From Melampsora larici-populina 98AG31 (lineage: Eukaryota; Basidiomycota; Pucciniomycetes; Pucciniales; Melampsoraceae), in assembly GCF_000204055.1 (NCBI RefSeq), contig NW_006768809.1:198691-262690 (forward strand): a stretch of DNA of 64,000 nt. Reading direction: 5' to 3'. The translations under genes were made by a program, and so were the position numbers. Shown one piece after another: positions 57,601 through 64,000 of the stretch. The notes beneath the pieces were generated by a model. That model saw only the letters and a program-made list of their open reading frames with translations. It ran no database searches and was not told the origin of the DNA. The first letter of the stretch is position 1. The number at the start of each line of letters is the position of its first letter.

Positions 57601-60582
57601 AAATATATTCCAGCATCCCTTGTTCACCAGCAATGGCATATGTCCATAGAGATTTCCCCACGTGATCATGGAGAGCTACTGAAAGCTGTGCAATCAAAGT
57701 TTGACCACTTAATCAACCTGCCCGAACATGCTTTGCGGAAGATTTATGAAGAGCTTGGAAAGCTCGCATCTGGTCGGTACTCACTGGTTCCTATTGCAAA
57801 CGCCGCAGTCAAAGTCAATCAACGAGGCCGACCTCGTAACAGCCAAAAACGCCCTGCTCCGTCTGAAAAAGGAAAAGCAAAGAATGCACGATGGAAATCA
57901 GACTTTGAGATCGAAACGGTCAAAGAAGCAAAAAAGGCTCAACCTAAGAAATGCGGCTATTGTGGCAAGCGTAACCACCGCTTAACCTCCTGTCCCCGAC
58001 GTGCCAAGGATATTCTCAACAATCCAGATGAAGACCTAGCCGACGAATATTCAGAAGATTCCGAATCAGACGATGATGACAGCGCTAGTATTGAGCTCGA
58101 AACAACTCACCTCAAACCAACTCCTTCTCAAAAACCAGCACAGATCAAACCATGTGACCCAGCTCAAGTATCATCAATTTCACAACAAGGAGAAGGCAAA
58201 CAATCGGACCTGATGGTATCTCAAGAGATCAAAGCCAAGCAAATTTACAAGTGTAGCTTGTGCAAGCTCCCTAATCATCGAGCCAACCGCTGTCCCCCCA
58301 AGTCTTTATTGGCTCCCACATCATCATCCACGACCCTTTCTGTGACAGCATCAACCTCGGTCATGATTCAACCATCGACGTCAAACAACGAGTCAAGCAC
58401 AGCATTGACCTTGAGCGGGTTGACACAACCCGCTCACGAAGATCTTCTGGAAATCGCACTTTCGGACACCAGCAGCATATCATTTGGGTCTTCTCAGTCG
58501 ACCTCTGACGGACACGATCTGTGTCCTTTCTGCGATGACCCAATGCCACCAGAGCCTTCGAAGAAACTATTGAGTCTGAAGACGGTCCTTTTTGCTTTGC
58601 CCAACATACGCAAGCGAATAGGAGGTCATCGAGATGCTATGGATTTACCCGTGAGTAAGCTTTTGTGTTGATCTCATCGAGATAAATTGCTAATCATTCG
58701 GGTCACTCTTCAAAACGACAATTTGTGAATTGTAGTTTCCCCAAACTGCAGCTTTTTGTCATCTTCATCGTGAGGAAAAAGACGTGATACCCATGGGGAT
58801 ACGTGAGGGATGGCCTATGCAGATCAACTTCGAGTTATTGGAACAGTGAGTCCATTCTTCACCATCACAAACTGCAAAAGGTATTGAACCTAATAACCAC
58901 AGTGTCTAGACGTATTCAGAAACATCAGAATCGTCTTGCCCAGATTGTCAAGCGGGAAATCCCTTCGTCTTTTCTCGATGTTGCCCAATCCCAGTGGAAA
59001 ACCCAGGGATCACGGATGTTTAGTATGCTTGGCAAGTTTGAGGGATATGAGCTGGAGCAGCCCGGCTAGTTAGTTCAATTTTGACATCCTGTGCTTTTAT
59101 GTTTTTGATGACTAACTAAACATAACCATTAGTTATGGTCAGATGGGTTTTTTCGTTATGTTCAAGGTGCTGTCCAAGATGTTCTTGGACACGGATTCTG
59201 TGACCACACTCAACAGCAAGCCGTTTCCATCGGATTACTTCCTTTGTCGCGTACTGTTGCCCGAACTCGCCCTATCCCTGATTGCCAAAGATGTGGGCCT
59301 GCCGGTCACCGATGCCAAAGTCATGATGATTCTCGAACGAAGCCGGGCTTTTGGAGTGGCTGTCTTTTCTCAAAATGACGATGATGTGCCTTTGAAGCTT
59401 GGTAACACAGAGAAAACTATTGTAATCTCATCCTCTCAGTCGTCAGATCAAGGAAACACCAACAAATTCAGTGCAAACTCAGACTCAAAACATCCAGCTC
59501 ACAAAAGCCCTCTGACCTCGCCACAGGACCAAAAGATATTGAAGCAGATTCCACACTTCATGGTTCAATATGTCAACTCGATTTTCGATCCACCACCATT
59601 TGGAAACTGTGGGTATTATGCAATTGCCGCAAGTGTTCAATCCTACTCTACAGATTCGTATCTGCATGTTCGAAACAAGTTACTAGCCGAGCTCAGGGCT
59701 AATGCAAAAGACCACAAGGCTCTGATTTCCGTTGCTCGGACTCGGCCAGCCATGAAGACGCGGAATTATCGCCCGTATGCTGCCGAGGTAGTTCAAGACC
59801 TTCTGGTCCGACTGGATTGGAAAGGGCTTGAATGCAGTGAGCGATATTGGTTGCAAATGCCGTATTTAGGTTATGTGATTGCGAGTACGTACAATAGGCC
59901 ATTGATCCAATTGGATCCACTGCCATCCAACTGTTACACGTTTTTTCCTTATCGGACCCAACCCAACAAGGAGATTCCTATCGTACTCGCATTTGTCAAC
60001 AAACAGCATTTTGTGAGCTTAGCACCTAAGGCGGGCTCGATACCTTTTCCAGAGGTGTATGGTAAGTCCAACAACTCAGCCATGCTTGACACAACTACAA
60101 TACCGAGTTGGGTCAAAATCTACCAAGATCGGTTGGATAGCTGGACTAATCACAGACAGTCCACCTAGTTTTACACACTTTCATGTTTTTCTTATCACAC
60201 TCCTCACTCACTACACATCACACTTGTTACACTTGTCACACTCGTTATTATACTTTGTCTTTTGGCGTCTTGTCTTTCTTTCTTATCATGTGTATGCCCT
60301 TTAAGCGTGGCAAAGGAATGACAAATATTACATGGATTTCAAAGTGGTAGTCTACTGAGAGAGAGAGAGAGCCTGTGACAAGATGATGGACGGGCTACCT
60401 AGCCGCATCTGAGAGTTTTTGGAGTTGCTCAAAGTGCGCGGTTTAATAATTTTTGCTTTGCATTTCAAAACCGGGCATTCCCGGTTTTAAAATGGAAGCG
60501 GGCTGCGAAAGTTGAAAGCCCGCTGGGTTATCCGGTTTCCGGGCTTCGGATCTCGAAAAACGGGCGCCAAATAGTGGGATCC
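54645..60582 (+). mobile_element. Mutator-like element with transposase-OTU gene
   Basis: This 5938-bp element has 22-bp perfect terminal inverted repeats (GGATCCCACTATTTGGCGCC...) and an exact 9-bp target duplication GTATATAAA (54636-54644 and 60583-60591), the size typical of Mutator-like elements. It contains one multi-exon gene. Intact ends, exact duplication and an open coding frame suggest recent insertion. The target is the 5' flank of the minus-strand gene starting at 54456. Confidence 0.95.
55016..60168 (+). CDS. MULE transposase fused to zinc knuckles and an OTU-like protease
   Basis: Exons 55016-55018 (ATG-only mini-exon), 55116-55809, 55892-58650, 58736-58845, 58910-59068 and 59133-60168 join in phase to 1586 residues. 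Without the mini-exon, ATG 55200 would start the protein. The N-terminus is Pro/Tyr-rich. A WRKY/FAR1-like Cys/His region lies near 250-330. The MULE transposase core has Asp in GLDCTYKTS (about 460), Asp in CTDAEPAL (about 581) and Glu in SRLEGGHRRL (about 693). Next are a SWIM finger CTKTF...GLPCSH (about 780-795) and two zinc knuckles (CGYCGKRNHRLTSC about 920; CSLCKLPNHRANRC about 1020). An OTU-type cysteine-protease domain has Cys in PPFGNCGYYAIAAS (about 1397) and His in KQHFVSLAP (about 1533). The usual Asp of the DGNC box is Phe here. Transposase function is established for the family; protease activity is inferred. Confidence 0.88.
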
Positions 60583-60591
60583 GTATATAAA

Positions 60592-61580
60592 TGACACTGG
60601 AGAGTTGAAACTACGGCTTGATGTTCAAGTAAACATGAAATTCAGTTAGTGTGAAAAGGTGTGAAACTTACCAAAAGGAGCGAACACCGGAAATGTCGGA
60701 AATTGAATGATGCTTTGGCTTTGGAATGTTGAGGGACCCGTTTGGTGAATTGGTATGTAGTGAAGACAAAACAGTACAAGATAGTTTCACACACAACACA
60801 GGTCAAATTATTTGTTCTCATACCAAGTACAAGTGGTACCAAACTGATTTGTACCACAGGTAGGTTGTTGTTCATTTGAACAAGAATAGATCACAGGAGA
60901 TCACACCTTAATCTATGGAACATAGACATTAAAAAATGACTCATGACGTGAAACAATGTTAAACTGATTTGTGTGAAAATGAGCTTCAAATGAAGAACAC
61001 ACCCTGAATATACTCAACTTACGATGAAATTTTAACAATACAATGCGTGATTATATTTGTAACACAACTAGGTGAACTCACTTACATTTTGTGTGAAGAT
61101 GAGCTGCAAATGAAGAACGCACCATGAATATACAATATTCAATGAAATTGTAGCAATATAAGTATTACATAATTTGTAATTATAATTTTAACTTGACTAA
61201 GTGGACTACTCCCTGGCATGTGAATTCTAAATCATGAATGGAACTTGAAGCATAGATATCATCTTTTGAAAATATGATGCTTGGAAACACAAGTGGGAAT
61301 TCAAAACAGATGGACTTCCAATTTGATTGGAAGTTGAACACCCACGGGAAAATCAGCATCCCCTTAAAGACTTTGAGGTGGATCAAGGCATAATGTTATG
61401 GGCTCGTCTCACGGGAGGTACTTGTGGTGGAATGAAGGAAGGTTTACCAAGCAATCAAGTTATGATGTTGATTGTCGGATGAGGAGACAACTACAACGTT
61501 ACGTAAGACAAGTTATCTAGACATCAATCTGTGACATGTATCATCACGTGTGTTACATATGTGAACCATAACACATAAGT
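60592..61580. other. Spacer with an imperfect tandem duplication, no gene
   Basis: About 60968-61075 and 61088-61200 are imperfect copies (shared 'aaatgaagaac' and 'gaatata' blocks). The sequence next to 60592 was originally contiguous with 54635, i.e. the distal 5' flank of the minus-strand gene before the Mutator-like insertion. Confidence 0.5.
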
Positions 61581-63463
61581 CATAAATAAAAAAACGAAAA
61601 ATGGTATAGGTGCATAAGAAGTTGCAAATCACAAAATCTGATTAGAGAGACCAGCCTTGAATATCAATTTTGCTTAACATGGCAACAGCTTGAGGCTTTT
61701 CAACACCTCAATCAAAGACTTTGATAGGGGTTGAGGTTTGAGCGGGAGATGGGAAGTGGATGTACTGGGGTATAAGTACCAAAATAGGTGCCCAAATGAA
61801 GGATCTGAGTAGAGAGACTGGCCATGAAATTAGATTTTGCATCACAGGGGGAAACCCTGAGCCTTTCCTTGGCTCCATTCCAAGACTAATCAAGGAATTG
61901 AGGTTTGAACTGGAAGTGGGAGCATGACTAAAACAGGGACAACTGTTCCTGTAGGGAAGATAAGGTCAAGTTTGGAGTAGTTTCAGGTTTTGTGAGGGTA
62001 ACTTTACAAATGATAGTTTTTTTGGTGTTACCACAGCTCTCCATCACAATTTGAATCACTTTTATGTACAATGCGGGTCAATTGTGGGGGTCCATGTGAG
62101 TCATGGAGTGTAAATGAAACTTTTGCAATATGTTTGATGAGCTCATGATAGAGGTAGATTTAGACTCAGTGAGGATGGATCCATCATTGGTCAAATTTTT
62201 GACATCCCCGCATTTCATGATCAACACCATAATGACTATTCCATATCATTATTTCTCAATCTTGGTTGAATTGGTTAATGACATGGCTCCAATAAAACTT
62301 TTTTGTTCTGGTAGCTGGGTCAAATGTGGAATCATTTTCAAAATCATGCATGAAATTTTCATCTTTTTCAGCATTTACTTCCAGTCTCATAGTACTCTAT
62401 GATAACTTATGTCATGTTTTCTATAATTTCATGAGGCTTATTGAATGACGGTGCTCCAATAAAACTTCCACAGTTTCGAAATTGAACCGGAATTGAAGAC
62501 ATATTCTTGATGTCCCAACATTACTGCATGATTTTTTCAACTTTCTTCAAGAAAATTTTTTGACTTTTGAAAATTTGTATTTTTTGGTCCAACTGACCTT
62601 ATCATTCTGTGTTAAATGCCACTTGTGGTCTACTTCCACAGAACCATGTTTCCACAGTACTCACAAAACAAAGCAAGAACAATGGAGTCCAGTTAGTAAC
62701 TCATGAAACCAGGACCAATTTTGGTGTAACTTGTAAACTGTCAAAGTTTTATTGTAGCAATGTCATCAACCAATTCCACCAAGATTGAGAAATAATGATA
62801 TGGAATAGTCATTATGGTGTTGATCATGAAATGCAGGGATGTCAAAAATTTGACCAATGATGGATCCATCCTCACTGAGTCTAAATCTACCTCTATCATG
62901 AGCTCATCAAACATATTGCAAAAGTTTCATTTACACTCCATGACTCACATGGACCCCCACAATTGACCCGCATTGTACATAAAAGTGATTCAAATTGTGA
63001 TGGAGAGCTGTGGTAACACCAAAAAAACTATCATTTGTAAAGTTACCCTCACAAAACCTGAAACTACTCCAAACTTGACCTTATCTTCCCTACAGGAACA
63101 GTTGTCCCTGTTTTAGTCATGCTCCCACTTCCAGTTCAAACCTCAATTCCTTGATTAGTCTTGGAATGGAGCCAAGGAAAGGCTCAGGGTTTCCCCCTGT
63201 GATGCAAAATCTAATTTCATGGCCAGTCTCTCTACTCAGATTCTTCATTTGGGCACTTATTTTGGTACTTATACCCCAGTACATCCACTTCCCATCTCCC
63301 GCTCAAACCTCAACCCCTATCAAAGTCTTTGATTGAGGTGTTGAAAAGCCTCAAGCTGTTGCCATGTTATGCAAAATTGATATCCAAGGCTGGTCTCTCT
63401 AATCAGATTTTGTGATTTGCAACTTCTTATGCACCTATACCATTTTTCGTTTTTTTATTTATG
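61581..63463. repeat. Large inverted repeat with 720-bp arms
   Basis: Arms 61581-62300 and 62744-63463 are complementary with only scattered mismatches (about 2% by eye) around a 443-bp centre. Outer ends read CATAAATAAAAAAACG. No target duplication or coding frame was found; the 61-residue frames seen in both arms are mirror copies of each other. It could be a foldback transposon or a duplication in inverted orientation. Confidence 0.88.
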
Positions 63464-63891
63464 GCATAGCAGGTGCCAACATCTACTTTTGATCGCAGAC
63501 ATTCTGGATTCAGCATTGGCCTTAATACCAATCAGAGAGCGTCTGTAAGGTTCCAATGTATTTATACAAGGCAAGGTGGGGTTGGTGCTGTTTGATGCAT
63601 CTGAGCTAAATCGAAAATCTTACATTATCGTGGTATCTTTTCCTCAAAGCAAAGTTGCTTATGCGAGAGCGATGAGATTGAAGGCTGAACCCCGATATCA
63701 CGATGACTGAATCCGTCGATTTGTCACCTAGCTTGTCATTTGATTTAATTGAATGCCTCTCGATTGGTAATTCAGTGTCAGCCTAACTAGAATAGGAAAC
63801 CAGGTCCAAGGCCAAAGAACCTTTTGGACACGATGAGCCTATGATTATCTTCTGCCAGCACACACCCCTTTTTTAATTGCCCAATCTCTCC
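63464..63891. other. Spacer without recognised feature
   Basis: Nothing was recognised between the inverted repeat and the possible gene at the edge. Confidence 0.35.
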
Positions 63892-64000
63892 TCAAATCAC
63901 ATCATACACAATTCCATCCAAGGGGCGATCAATACCTTGTCCACTTGGTGCCAAAACCACACGAAAGCCACGGCCAGCAGGACCGTTAGAGGGGTCTTCG
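63892..64000 (-). CDS. Possible 3' end of a gene cut by the window edge
   Basis: The minus frame entering at 64000 is open for 35 codons (EDPSNGPAGRGFRVVLAPSG, then GQGIDRPLDGIVYDVI-like text) and ends in a TGA at 63894-63892. The composition looks coding. The family is not recognised, and the call rests on this short segment only. Confidence 0.35.
   Translation of the reverse strand, partial: EDPSNGPAGRGFRVVLAPSGQGIDRPLDGIVYDVI

Noticed and set aside
61708..63336. Two matching 61-residue frames on opposite strands
   Set aside because: They are mirror images in the two arms of the large inverted repeat.
1..64000. CRISPR arrays, rRNA or tRNA genes, bacterial operons
   Set aside because: No regularly spaced short repeats, no tRNA or rRNA signatures and no prokaryotic gene organisation were seen; introns and TE content are eukaryotic.

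Overview
The window looks like nuclear DNA of a basidiomycete, most likely a rust fungus (Pucciniales). The genes have many short GT-AG introns, there are several small secreted-protein genes without familiar domains, and transposable elements of very different classes are densely interspersed. The genus is an inference. I re-assembled the multi-exon genes by hand from splice signals and reading-frame phase.

Layout. Positions 1-13.1 kb hold a tandem family of three minus-strand genes (first truncated by the window edge). They encode secreted proteins with a near-identical signal peptide, an Ala/Lys coiled coil and NGTS-rich 9-residue repeats. The second copy carries a complete 7.35-kb Ngaro-type tyrosine-recombinase retrotransposon in its last intron (1997-9347), with split direct repeats in the order A1-ORFs-B1-A2-B2. 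Positions 13.6-18.5 kb hold a long Ty1/copia polyprotein. It runs convergently into the 3' end of an 11-exon Rad4/XPC DNA-repair gene (18.4-22.4 kb). From 23 to 35.4 kb lie five host genes: a 790-residue secreted protein, an unknown protein with 54-bp coding repeats, the rRNA-processing nuclease Las1, a 157-residue cysteine-rich secreted protein, and a second cysteine-containing secreted protein with a 763-bp inverted-repeat transposon in an intron.

From 35 to 49 kb the DNA is AT-rich and repeat-laden. It contains a PIF/Harbinger element with 3-bp target duplication (40285-45116), which carries a Myb/SANT-like gene and a transposase, both with lesions, and has a CACTA-like foldback element nested in it. 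There are also related MITEs, two TA-flanked MITEs and a C3HC zinc-finger gene (Rsm1/NIPA type). From 49 to 52 kb lie weak small genes and tandem repeats. From 52 to 61 kb lies a five-exon gene of unknown function with one in-frame stop. A complete Mutator-like element sits 180 bp upstream of it (54645-60582, exact 9-bp target duplication) and encodes a 1586-residue transposase with zinc knuckles and a C-terminal OTU-type protease domain. At 61581-63463 there is a 720-bp-arm inverted repeat. The right edge may hold the 3' end of another gene.

Theme: several insertions lie in introns or immediate 5' flanks of genes and leave the reading frames intact. Two secreted-protein genes thereby have unusually large introns (about 7.4 kb and 0.86 kb against about 0.1 kb normally). 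No tRNA, rRNA or CRISPR array was recognised.
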